Of a DNA stretch of 64,000 nucleotides, positions 55,313 through 64,000 are shown piece by piece. Source of the DNA: Oncomelania hupensis (Eukaryota > Mollusca > Gastropoda > Littorinimorpha > Pomatiopsidae); the NCBI GenBank assembly GCA_036898135.1, contig CM072512.1, positions 41,094,618 through 41,158,617 of the forward strand. Reading direction: 5' to 3'. The notes under the pieces are model-generated. The model saw only the letters and a program-made list of their open reading frames with translations, was not told the origin of the DNA and searched no databases. Each line of letters starts with the position of its first letter. Position 1 is the first letter of the stretch. Both the position numbers and the translations under genes were made by a program.

Positions 55313-56061
55313 ATCATCTGAACAACTCGCTTCCGGGTTTGTAAGCATTTTCTTTCGTAAGGAAGAAACTTAAGGTAGAGTGGGAGGGAAATTAGTGTGG
55401 GATGGGGGTGCAGACTCCTCTCTGAGCGTGCGTAGTAGAGTGAATATTGGCAGCCTAATAACAGCCACGATCAGTCAATTGGACATTTCATCTCGGTGTA
55501 GGGTAATTTTTGTTGTAACTTCAGAACTCCAAAAGGACATGCCATGCCACAAAATTTACTTTGCTGTTGAAAACTTAGACGAGTGATGATCATTGTCAAT
55601 GCATGCTAACTGTTGAAAGAGCCTGAAACTCAGTAACAAGTGTTCACTAAGGGAAGGAGCATTAACTTTCCATGTATAACTAGGAACATCAACCAAGGGA
55701 AGATTATGCCATTGACAATTTGCTTCCCTTACAAATCTCGCACGCCACACTGCCGCGTAGCAGAGACTCGCCGCGGCTTACGGTTTGGTCTGCCTCCCCA
55801 CAAAGTAAGAGGGAGGTAACTCGGTCAGTCACAGCTACGCTGTGTGTTTGCATACTCTCAGCGACTCGCACCAACCTCATATCTCCATCGGACTGTCTCT
55901 GTTTCTCTACCACCATCACCTGCTTCGCCCTCGACAGTTTCTTTTCACACCAGCCTGCTTCAGCACAAGTAATGTTCACGCCATAAATCAATAATCAGAG
56001 ATCTCGAGAGCATCTATCGGTCAACAAAATGCTTTAGATAATCATCCATCTTGAGTACGCT

Positions 56062-56070
<9 letters not shown>
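55313..56070. other. Unassigned stretch with a non-repetitive frame
   Basis: A minus-strand frame of 95 codons (55991-55704, starting MIYGVNITCAEAGWCEKK) has mixed composition and relatively CpG-rich DNA at 55740-55830. No domain was recognised and the opposite strand is open too (55720-55986). Confidence 0.25.
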
Positions 56071-56143
<73 letters not shown>

Positions 56144-56150
56144 CCTCCTA
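56071..56150. repeat. (CT)n-(TCTG)n microsatellite
   Basis: About 16 CT units, then about 8 TCTG units. Confidence 0.95.
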
Positions 56151-56234
56151 CAAATAACAAGACGCATGTTGTAGAAGTTTGTGTACCGGTCTTTGCTTGC
56201 AGTGATCATTATCCTGTTTGTTTAACCTGAAAAA

Positions 56235-57880
56235 AGAATGGAGCTAAAATACCCAAATCAGGACATAAAACAATAGCATACAGATCTTTTTTTTCCAAAT
56301 TTAATAAAGACGATTTTCTCTTTGACTTCAGCAACAGCGCTCTCTCAAATGTTTATAATTTTACTAACCCTGATGTTGTTTTATCATACTGGTATGGCAC
56401 ATTTATGAATATATGCAATAAGCATGCTCCTATATATACCAACAGAGATAAGTACTATTTTAAACCTCCATGGCTAGATACAGAACTGCAAAATGCCATT
56501 ACATTTAGAGATTATTTAAAGAAAAGTGGTAAAGAAGATGAATACAAATAACACAAAAAAGTAGTACCTTCACTCAAAAGAAAAACAAATTAAACATTAA
56601 TATCGTCCAAAAACAGTTCTAAAACGATTTGAAATGCAATTAATCACTTAACAAACAAATCAAGTATATCAACATTAATAAACATATTTTTCCTGATACT
56701 ATGAATTTACATTTTGGTAAAACATCTGATAATATTATTACTGACAAATCGAAAGGAAACGATATTGAGAAATTAGCAAATTGTTGTCATTCTAAGAACA
56801 TTCAAAACAAACTAGACATTCCTTATTTGTCAACATAATTTGTACATAAAGCACAAAGAAATCTTAAGCAAATAAATTCAACTGGAGTAGAAGAATTGGA
56901 AAGTAACATATTAAAATGGTCTGCGACATTTATAACTGACACTTTAATGTATTTATTCAACCTATGCATAGAAAAAAATTTTGTTCTTAAAACGTTAGAA
57001 AAAGCTAAGGTTATACCCCTTTTGAAGAATGGTGATAGCATTAATTCATCAAACTGTAGGCCTATTTCGATTCTTTCTACTCTAAGCCTCTTGAAAAGCA
57101 CATAAATAATATTATTCTTGATCATTTCAATAAAAACAGCCTCTTACATGGAGATCAGTCTGGTATCAAAGTTAAGCACTTTTGTCGCACAGCTCTTACA
57201 TCTATGATAGAACGATGGCTAAATACTATTCTATCCTATCCTATCCCGCAACTCGTAGGTCGTAGGGGCACCACAGATGATCGTTTAACCACCAGCGTAC
57301 TCCATCTTTCTCTGTCTTCAGCAACCCTCATGGCTTCGCTCAGTGTCAAACTAGTACATTCTCGTATGTTGTCCTCCCACCTCTTTTTCTGTCTCCATCT
57401 TCATCTTCCTCCTGGCACTGTGCCTTGCAGGATGGTCTATGCAAGGCCATACCATTGGAGTTTCCGTTTCTTCTCCATTGTGAGCAGGTCATCTGTTGTC
57501 CGATGGCTTGTGTGATGGTCTGTCGGACTTCGTCGTTTGGTGATGTGCTGGGTATAGGAAATGGCCAGAAGTCTTCTGTAGCATCTCTGATCTCATCTCC
57601 ATGCTTTGTATTCTTCGTTGTAGATCTGCTGTAAGGGTCCATGTTTCGCAAGCGTATAGGAAGATAATAAGGGACAATTTTCTGGAACACTATTTGTTGA
57701 CTTTGCAAAGCTTTAGATGTAACAGACCATGACCTTCTTCTACGTAAATTAAACTTATATGGCATTCATTCTAAATCACTTGAATTTCTTAAATCGGTTT
57801 TTTTCTGGCAGAGAACACTGTCTTTATGTAAATAAACCAAAAGTCACAATTTGAAATTGTTACAGCTGGGGTACCGCTAA
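56235..57880 (+). pseudogene. Decayed LINE ORF2, interrupted by a second LINE
   Basis: The plus strand encodes HKTIAYRSFFSKFNKDDFLF and KPPWLDTELQNAITFRDYLK (linker between endonuclease and RT). After stops come KAKVIPLLKNGD and NCRPISILSTLS (RT fingers). At about 57228 a minus-oriented RTE-like LINE interrupts it. The host resumes at about 57690 with GTLFVDFAKALDVTDHDLLL (RT block A region) and EIVTAGVP (the start of the GVPQGS block), then is lost. The match pattern fits a CR1/Jockey-type LINE. It is a pseudogene with many stops. Confidence 0.65.
57228..57684 (-). mobile_element. RTE-like LINE 3' end (family C, copy 7), nested
   Basis: The plus strand starts (CCTAT)n, then GCACCACAGATGATCGTTTA. 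The minus strand encodes LIIFLYACETWTLTADLQRR in one frame and, frameshifted, the downstream C-terminal region. It is inserted in the LINE at 56235-57880, whose coding sequence continues on both sides. Confidence 0.75.
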
Positions 57881-57884
57881 CCCA

Positions 57885-58340
57885 CATACTCCCACATAAC
57901 AAATTTACAGTTATTTGCATTTGGCTTGACATAACACTTCATATTATGCACATACAAATTTCATTTGGTTGACAGAACAATTCATATCAAGCACGTACGA
58001 CTGAGATAACTTTCCATTCATTATGATGGTTTGAGGGTATGAACATAATATATAATAGTATTAAATTACATTAAGAAGCTACGACCAATACGAGCATGCA
58101 CATCATAGGCCAGATAATTATAGTCAAGAGAAGCAATTGTAGTCATAGCACATTGCTAGTACATGTAATACTATAATAATACCATCAATAATAACAACAA
58201 TAATAATAAAGTCTTGGATATAGACTGCCGTATTATATGTAGCCAAGCGTAGCATTTGATCACCGCCTCTCGGCCACCACCTTGAGAACACGGCTTCGCC
58301 AAGTCAGTCTTTATACACTGACTTAAAAGTGAATGGGGCG
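57885..58340. other. Unassigned; contains a repeat E-related start
   Basis: 58244-58300 (TAGCCAAGCGTAGCATTTGA ... CTTGAGAACACGG) matches the sequence leading into repeat E at 60475-60525. Otherwise AT-rich. Confidence 0.4.
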
Positions 58341-59925
58341 TCGGATAATAATGGACATTTATATAGCGCTATTACTTGTCTTTTTATAGACAAGCGCATA
58401 GCGCTTTACATGAAAGGAAAGAAACAAACATGAAACAACTTACAATATTGCATTAGAAATTATACAATGAGAAAAAATAAAATAAAATAAAACCAAACAC
58501 ACAAAATAAAACAAAATACATAAAGTTAACTTTCTGCAAACAAGTCATCACAATCACAGCAAATCCACAAGCATAGCCAAAAGCAGAACAAATATGAGCT
58601 GCGGCTAGGGTCTATAGAATGAAGGATTTAGTCAGGATAGTAGAGTTTGAAGAGGTGAGATTTTAGAGCTTTCTTGAATGAGGGTGTGGTCTGCTTGTGT
58701 TTGATGTTGGCTGGAAGAGTGTTCCATTGTCTGGGTGCACAATAGGTGAATGCCCGTTCTCCGTACATTTTGGTGTTGGTTTTTTGAATGCAGAGTGTGC
58801 GAGAGTCAGAAGAAGAGCGAAGAATGCGAGAAGGGACATAGACTGACAACAGATCTGACAGATATGAAGGGCAGGTTCCAGAGAAGAAATTGTGGCACAG
58901 TACGGACAGTTTGTATTTAATGCGGGCCTCTATGGGTAGCCAATGAAGCTTACGGAGTAGTGGAGTGATGTGATCGCGCTTTTTTGCCCTAAAGACTAGC
59001 CTAGCAGCACAATTCTGGACTTTTTGAAGTTTGTCTATGAGATGACTCGGGCAGGAAGCCAGTAGGGCATTACAATAGTCTAGCCTAGACAAGACTAAAG
59101 CACAGACTAAGGTGATGGTTGCTTGAAGGGTTAAGTAGCAGCGAATGGAGCTAATCTGACGCAAGGCAGCATATGCTGATTTACAAACTTGTGCAATATG
59201 GAAATCAAGCGTCATGTCACTCGACATAAAAAAGCCTAGATTTCTAGCCGACTGAGAGAAAGAGATTTCATGCTCTCCTACACTTACAGAGGTAGGCAAG
59301 GTGCAAGCTAAGGCAGTTCTGGTCTTTTTGAACAGGAGAACCTCTGTTTTATCATCATTGAGCTTTAACTTGTTTTGTTTCATCCAGGATCGGACATTAG
59401 AAATGCAATTCTGTACAGTCTGGACATTGGTATCGATTTGTACCGGAAGACTTGATTTTAAAAGCTGAGTATCGTCAGCAAAAGCTTCAACAGTTACATC
59501 GTGTTTTTGAATCAGTTCGAGCAAAGGCTTTGTGTACAACACGAAGAGAATCGGTCCAATAACTGACCCCTGCGGCACACCATAAGTCAAATTTTCCTTC
59601 TTTGAGAGCACCTCAGCAATGCTGACAGTTTGCGTACGACCTTGGAGGTATGACTTGAACTAGGCCAAGGCATTCCCTGAAACTCCAAACTGCGACTCGA
59701 GAGTTTCGAACAGAATAGTGTGTTCTACAGTGTCAAAGGCAGCCGATAGATCAAGAAGTGTTAGAAGAGATAAGTTGCCTTTGTCCAGAGCAAGCAGAAT
59801 GTCACCTGTGATTTTGAGTAATGCTGTCTCGGTGCTATGAGAGGTGCGATAGGCAGACCGATGGGGCCTGAGAAGAGAGTTGCTTTGCAAGTATGAGAGT
59901 AACTGCTTTAGTACCAACTTTTAGC
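58340..59925 (-). mobile_element. 5'-truncated L2/CR1-type LINE
   Basis: The minus-strand element is truncated in the RT fingers (the first codons read VLKQLLSYLQSNSLL). It has a 3' UTR with the hairpin CTTGTCT/AGACAAG (58375-58394) and the 3' block AGCGCTATATAAATGTCCAT. The 3' terminus is near 58340. No RNase H. The 3' block is shared with SINE-A and the 37.6-kb L2 end. Confidence 0.75.
58628..59917 (-). pseudogene. L2/CR1-type reverse transcriptase with one nonsense codon
   Basis: Frames 59917-59660 (85 aa) and 59611-58628 (327 aa) are in the same phase. One TAG at 59660-59662 lies between ALA and FKSYLQGR, where tryptophan is usual. Motifs: LLDLSAAFDTVEHTIL (first catalytic Asp), YGVPQGSVIGPILFVLY, EAFADDTQLL (FADD intact), LHWLPIEARIKYKLSVLCHN, SRILRSSSDSRTL and ERAFTYCAPRQWNTLPANIK. 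It ends FKKALKSHLFKLYY, the typical L2/CR1 C-terminus. The N-terminal endonuclease and ORF1 are absent through 5' truncation. Confidence 0.85.
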
Positions 59926-60155
59926 TAGCGCAGTGGTTGGAGCACTCGCTACTGTGTCGCAAGTTAAGCACCGTCCAGTGCGGTTAGCACTTGGATGGGT
60001 GACCGCAAAACGTGAAGCGACAAATAGCAACGCCCCCAATTGACTCAACTGTGACTGAGTACCTACTTTCTTAAGGGTGGGGAAGGTAAAGCAGCGAGGG
60101 AGAGAGATGGGCATCACCCTCATTACGCTGGCCCAGGATAAGTGTGATCTCCAAG
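59923..60155 (+). mobile_element. 5S-rRNA-derived SINE, copy 2
   Basis: AGCGCAGTGGTTGGAGCACT leads to GTTAAGCACCGTCC and GGTTAGCACTTGGATGGGTG ACCGC (59981-60006), the conserved promoter-bearing centre of 5S rRNA. A body follows ending GGTAAAGCAGCGAGGGAGAG and GGGCATCACCCTC, shared with copy 1 (15465-15770, minus). It abuts the truncated 5' end of the L2 LINE. Confidence 0.65.
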
Positions 60156-60161
60156 ATCAGG

Positions 60162-60235
60162 GGCCGGGTAGCTCAGTTGGTAGAGCGTCTTACTAGTAAC
60201 CGAAAGGTAGACCTGGTTCGGATCCCGGATTGGCC
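60162..60235 (+). tRNA. tRNA-like sequence, Thr(AGT)-type (likely pseudogene or SINE head)
   Basis: 74 nt with canonical spacing: acceptor GGCCGGG with ATTGGCC (four Watson-Crick and two GU pairs), TA, D-arm GCTCAGTTGGTAGAGC, loop CTAGTAA (anticodon AGT) and T-arm CCTGG-TTCGGAT-CCCGG with one mismatch. The anticodon stem (TCTTA/CCGAA) does not pair, so function is doubtful. Confidence 0.5.
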
Positions 60236-60439
60236 AATGTGTGACCATATTATTTTCCCCTTACCATCAACTGGTCCGCTGGTGTCAGAATAATGTGACC
60301 AGTAGTCGCCTATACGCTTCGGTGTCGTGTGACTATAATCTACAGTTACACGCTCCCCTACGGCGACAAGGCTATGGGACTACCTTTACCTTACCTACCT
60401 TTAAAAGTGAATATCTGCCTTCATCAGTTACCACGTCCA

Positions 60440-60895
60440 GCATCATCCTGTTCCCGGTCGTTTGCACCACTTGTAGCCGAGCGGAGTATTTGACTCCCGC
60501 CTTGCGGCCACCTCTTGAGAACACGGTCCGACCTGAACTGTTATTTCACTTATCCCTTGTAGGAGGGAAATGAAGATTGTTGTCTTGCAAGGCGGAGAAG
60601 CATGTTGATAATAAACCGGCTTGCCGGCTACTAGTGCCCCGACACTCTCTGCAGGTCACTGCCATTAGCCTACATAAAATGCCTGCCGACAATGTAGCCC
60701 TGCTCAACACCAAAAGCGGAAGATGAATGGTCAGGCGGGAGAACAAATGTCGTGTCGTTTTGTCCTGCATAACCCAATGGCCACCCCAAAGAATTCTGCA
60801 CAGCAGGAGCCAGCACCCAAAGTTAGACTAACCAACAAATGGGAGGTAGACATCTCTCCCAAGCGTGAACAGTCGCCTCCCATTCCGCCACGTAT
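60440..60895 (+). repeat. Dispersed repeat E, copy 2
   Basis: It matches 9888-10290 and shares its leading part with 58244-58300. The frame from 60779 begins MATPKNSAQQEPAPKVRLTN, paralleling MASPKDSAQQKPPKTSLTK of copy 1, then runs into microsatellites. It may be a LINE 5' end or ORF1 start. Confidence 0.55.
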
Positions 60896-60899
60896 ACAA

Positions 60900-60964
60900 C
60901 ACTCACACACACACAAACACACACATGGGATATATAAAATGAAATGCGCAGCAAGACAGTTGAA

Positions 60965-61019
<55 letters not shown>

Positions 61020-61096
61020 CTTTTTCCTTCCCTTCTTTTCCATTTTCTATCTCTTTTTCTCAGCCTTTCCCTCTCTATCTTTTTCTTCACTTTCCT

Positions 61097-61178
<82 letters not shown>

Positions 61179-61440
61179 CTGTTTCTCTTCCCTTCCCTCC
61201 CCCCTCTCCTCTCTCTTTTACACCCTCTCTCACGTTTTTCATCCCTTCACTTCCCTTTTCTCTCTCGCTCTCTTAGACACTCTCCTGCCCCCTTCTCTCT
61301 CATTTTTTCCCATCCCTTCTTTCTCTTTTTTTTTTTCTCTCTCTCTCTCCTTTTTTCTTCCCTCCCTTCCCTTCCCCCTCTCTCTCTTCTATCTCACTCA
61401 CTCTCTCTCTCGCTCTTCATATTTCCTCTTTTCCCATCTC
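60900..61440. repeat. CA tract followed by long CT-rich tract
   Basis: About 26 CA units (60967-61017), then some 420 bp of almost pure pyrimidine including about 32 CT units (61098-61165). The 253- and 110-codon frames here are artefacts. Confidence 0.95.
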
Positions 61441-61609
61441 TTTCCCACTGCTCTGCTATTATAAGAAACGCACACTGGATATAGACGACTGTTATGATAA
61501 GTTGCGATACCATCGGCACCACTACTGCAGTGGAAACGGGCTTCTTTGATATCGTAGATTACCATGCAACGAGTGGTCGTATCAGGAAACAGGGGCAACA
61601 CCTGTGGGC

Positions 61610-61733
61610 ACGGAGATATAGTAACTGGACCCTCAACTCCACGGAGGTACAGCAACAGGACCATTAACTCCACGGAGGTATAGTAACTGGACCATTAGGT
61701 CCACGAAGGAATAGTACCTGGACAGTCAGCTCA
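61610..61733. repeat. 31-bp minisatellite, 4 units
   Basis: Four units of the form CACGGAGGTATAGTAACTGG plus ACCATTAACTC, with some changes in each. Confidence 0.9.
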
Positions 61734-61824
61734 ATAGTTTAAGGCTCGTACATCTCTCCCTCAATTTAGAAATTTGTATATTATTTTTTATAACAACAAC
61801 AACAGATAATAAGAAGATGAAAAA

Positions 61825-61825
<1 letters not shown>

Positions 61826-61879
<54 letters not shown>

Positions 61880-61889
61880 ATTATTATTA

Positions 61890-61963
<74 letters not shown>
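61826..61963. repeat. (ATT)n microsatellite, about 138 bp
   Basis: About 45 ATT units with two small interruptions, ending exactly at a minus-strand SINE-B 3' end. Confidence 0.97.
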
Positions 61964-61964
<1 letters not shown>

Positions 61965-62085
61965 AATACCAGTTGCTATACGCGCCTTATTCTGAAATCA
62001 GACTTAAAGCGCAAAGATCTGCAACCAACATAGCCGCCCATGGTTACAGACACTCCTATATACAAAAACACATTCATCACCCACA
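61964..62085 (-). mobile_element. SINE-B 3' fragment
   Basis: The minus strand reads GTTGCAGATCTTTGCGCTTT and AAGGCGCGTATAGCAACTGG, then (AAT)n. This matches the SINE-B 3' end. Confidence 0.55.
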
Positions 62086-63047
62086 CATATGGTATAAAAA
62101 AACCAACAAGTCGCTATTATAGAAGACGGAAAGGAAAAGGAATGTTATGTTTGTTATTTTAGACTGACTACAGCCAATCCAATACCATCATTAATGAACG
62201 TTTACCATTAGATTCAATCTAATATCTGAGACATGCATACACCAACAACACCAACTTCTTCCAGTTGTGCCGGAGTCTGACATGGCTGACGTGCTATAGA
62301 GAAAGGGAAGTAACCTGTGGCATACTTTCGAGCTTCTCGCACAACCGCCTGCTTGCATAATTGTGCCAACATTATTTGGTTACATTTAAAAGTGAGTGAG
62401 TTTTGGAAATTTAAAAAAAACAACTGATTATATAAAGAAAGTAATACAATGACCTTATTATTCGGGGATGTGGATGGGATAGAATATTCACTCTTGGAAA
62501 TGACTATTTGCTTATACGTCCCTTCAATGTTGGTGTCAAAATATTTGCGAAATTTGAATCTAAACGTCGTATCCGAGCATTTAAAGGTCGTCTGCAATAG
62601 CAGGAAATGGTTTATCCCCCTTAGAATACAAGCACGGGCGAACCACTAAGGTGGAGCGTGAGCTGCAAACCCCAACGCCTTGTTGCGTATTAGACAAAGG
62701 AAATAATGATGTGCACATAGTTTGAAGTGACGCTCAATACCTGCATTAGAGGCTCCATTCGTTATCAGGGACCTCAATGAAATTCTAAGCCGCTTGCATG
62801 CCCATCAGAAATCTTTCACCTCCATAATGTGGATTTAATAAGCTCTTCTATTATAAAAATGCGACGTAGAAAAAACGGACTCGCATTACGACAATAGCGC
62901 AGAGGACAAAAAATAGTCGAAAACGAACTAAGGAAGTTGAAGGATAACCTAACAACTGCAACAAAATTTGCTGGCGCGGAAAGCGAGTTGCTAGTCCAGT
63001 AATATGTAGTTCTTTGCCTATGTGGGTACCCAGTCTGTGATCTCTAA
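62086..63047. other. Unassigned stretch
   Basis: Frames of up to 127 codons (62597-62214, minus) show no recognisable domain. Confidence 0.4.
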
Positions 63048-63128
63048 ACTAACCAACTACATTACATGATTATTGCTTTAGGTTCAGCGGACTCTTCAGA
63101 GCCAAATCAGGACCACACTAACCAACTA
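63048..63128 (-). mobile_element. 57-bp mini-retroposon (family D 3' module) with 12-bp TSD
   Basis: The insert 63060-63116 on the minus strand starts GTGGTCCTGATTTGGCTCTG, has AAGAGTCCGCTGAACCTAAA and ends GCAATAATCATGTAATG. It is flanked by ACTAACCAACTA at 63048-63059 and 63117-63128. It is nearly identical to 53116-53174, with the same start point (within 2 nt) and the same tail type. Confidence 0.85.
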
Positions 63129-63816
63129 TAACGACTGACTGATATACTACCCTACATAGAAGATGCTGATTACAAGTGACTTTAATGTTCCTTAACTGCA
63201 TTTCGGGGATGTGGTTGTGGTTCGGGGATGTGATTGGGGTTCTGGGCGTGAATTACCTAAAATGTGTACAAACATACGGCAGTAAGCAAAGGTCAAGAAA
63301 TGTAAGCCATCTTTAAAAGCAGTACTGTAACTTTAGTTAACGGTACTTAGAGGGAGAGCAGTGGGGGAGGAGGTGTGAATTAAATTACGTTGCGTAATTG
63401 TGAAGCTGTAAATAAAACACCAAAATGAAAGCCATTTTAAAACGTAATAGGCTTACAATTAATTTTCTGCTACAGTGAAGTAGATAACACATTCCTTTAT
63501 AGAAATTGCGGATGGCAGGCAATTTTTAAATTTAGTTGATTGCTTTTGGGCGCCAAAACAGTAGGGGGTAGGGGGGTAGATGGGGGTAAGGATAGGGGGA
63601 TGGGTGAAGTTGGGAGAGGGGAGATGAGGAAAGAGGAGGAAAGATGGGAGGGGAGAGGAGCCGGAGGGGAGGGGAGGAAGGGCGTGTGAAGCGTTCACTT
63701 AATCAACCAGTAATATTAAAAAAGTGACGTCTCTTGAAACAAAGACATTCAAGTATTAAAACTGTTGATCAATGCAACTTAGTGAGACACATTTTTTTTC
63801 CCTGAAATACTAATTT
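63129..63816. other. Unassigned stretch
   Basis: G-rich at 63560-63685, giving proline-rich frames on the minus strand. No gene was recognised. Confidence 0.4.
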
Positions 63817-64000
63817 GGGAGGCACGGTGGCCTAATGGTAGAGCTTTAGCTTGCGGATCTGAAAGTCCCGGGTCCGAGCCCAGGCCAGGGCATTGTGTCA
63901 AATCCTTGGGAAAGACACTTTACTCCCGTTTCCTACTACTTCGGATGAGAGTATAAACCGAAGTCTAGTCTGTGTCGCATACATTCCATCATTACGGACT
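63817..64000 (+). mobile_element. SINE-A 5' part with tRNA-like head (cut by window end)
   Basis: Box A TGGCCTAATGG at 63828-63838 and box B GGTCCGAGCCC at 63871-63881. It continues GAGAGTATAAACCGAAGTCT and ends ATTCCATCATTACGGACT, the point where the 8021 copy begins. This copy links the tRNA-derived head to the SINE-A body. Confidence 0.7.

Noticed and set aside
59963..60006. Functional 5S rRNA gene
   Set aside because: Only the central part matches 5S; the 5' and 3' parts are unrelated and shared with a second dispersed copy.
60723..61484. 253-codon open frame
   Set aside because: Only its first ~40 codons (repeat E) are non-trivial; the rest is CA and CT microsatellite.

Overview
The window reads as eukaryotic nuclear DNA from an animal, with no sign of prokaryotic organisation. 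The evidence is very dense di- and trinucleotide microsatellites, LINE retrotransposons with APE endonuclease, reverse transcriptase and RNase H domains, tRNA-derived and 5S-rRNA-derived SINEs, hAT and mariner remnants, and internal CCCTAA-type arrays. L2/CR1, RTE-like and RNase H-bearing LINEs together with several SINE families and this microsatellite load suggest a lophotrochozoan, most likely a gastropod mollusc. That taxonomic placement is inference. No host protein-coding gene could be recognised; the window looks intergenic, or possibly intronic.

Layout. 1-9 kb: a telomere-core inverted-repeat element cut by the window edge, SINE-A copies, a ~600-bp retroposon (family D), long ATC/AAT/AT microsatellites, a compound TAC minisatellite and an L2 3' end split by a SINE. 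8.7-10.3 kb: a decayed LINE interrupted by a mariner scrap, then a dispersed repeat (family E). 12.7-13.3 kb: a 30-bp minisatellite. 15.4-18.6 kb: a 5S-derived SINE, a tRNA-like sequence and two RTE-like LINE 3' ends with target-site duplications (TSDs). 19-29 kb: mostly unassigned, with a near-perfect 283-bp foldback at 23.1 kb and two telomere-core elements. 29.5-32.1 kb: a deleted hAT element and a TIR element. 32.5-39 kb: a SINE-B inserted in a GA tract, a 42-bp palindrome, two telomere-core elements side by side, and scrambled L2 pieces. 41.7-46.9 kb: a complete two-ORF LINE with a 14-bp TSD. 47-55 kb: RTE-like, D, SINE-B and hAT copies. 56-64 kb: nested LINEs, an L2 LINE, a second 5S-derived SINE, repeat E2 and a SINE-A head at the right edge.

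How the parts relate. SINE-A ends in the same AGCGCTATATAA block as the L2-type LINE 3' end, which suggests L2-driven mobilisation. Several AAT, GAT and GTA microsatellites begin exactly at the 3' ends of SINE-B or L2 copies, so mobile-element tails appear to seed them. The RTE-like LINE ends in (GGATA)n.

The strongest candidates for something undescribed are four. First, family D: three copies sharing the same ends, each with its own TSD, plus two insertions of only 57-59 bp carrying just its 3' module, each with a 12-bp TSD. Second, the complete LINE that pairs an SGNH-esterase-like ORF1 with an RNase H-bearing ORF2. Third, the telomere-core TIR elements. Fourth, the 5S-derived SINE pair. 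All comparisons were made by eye within the window; no database search was possible.
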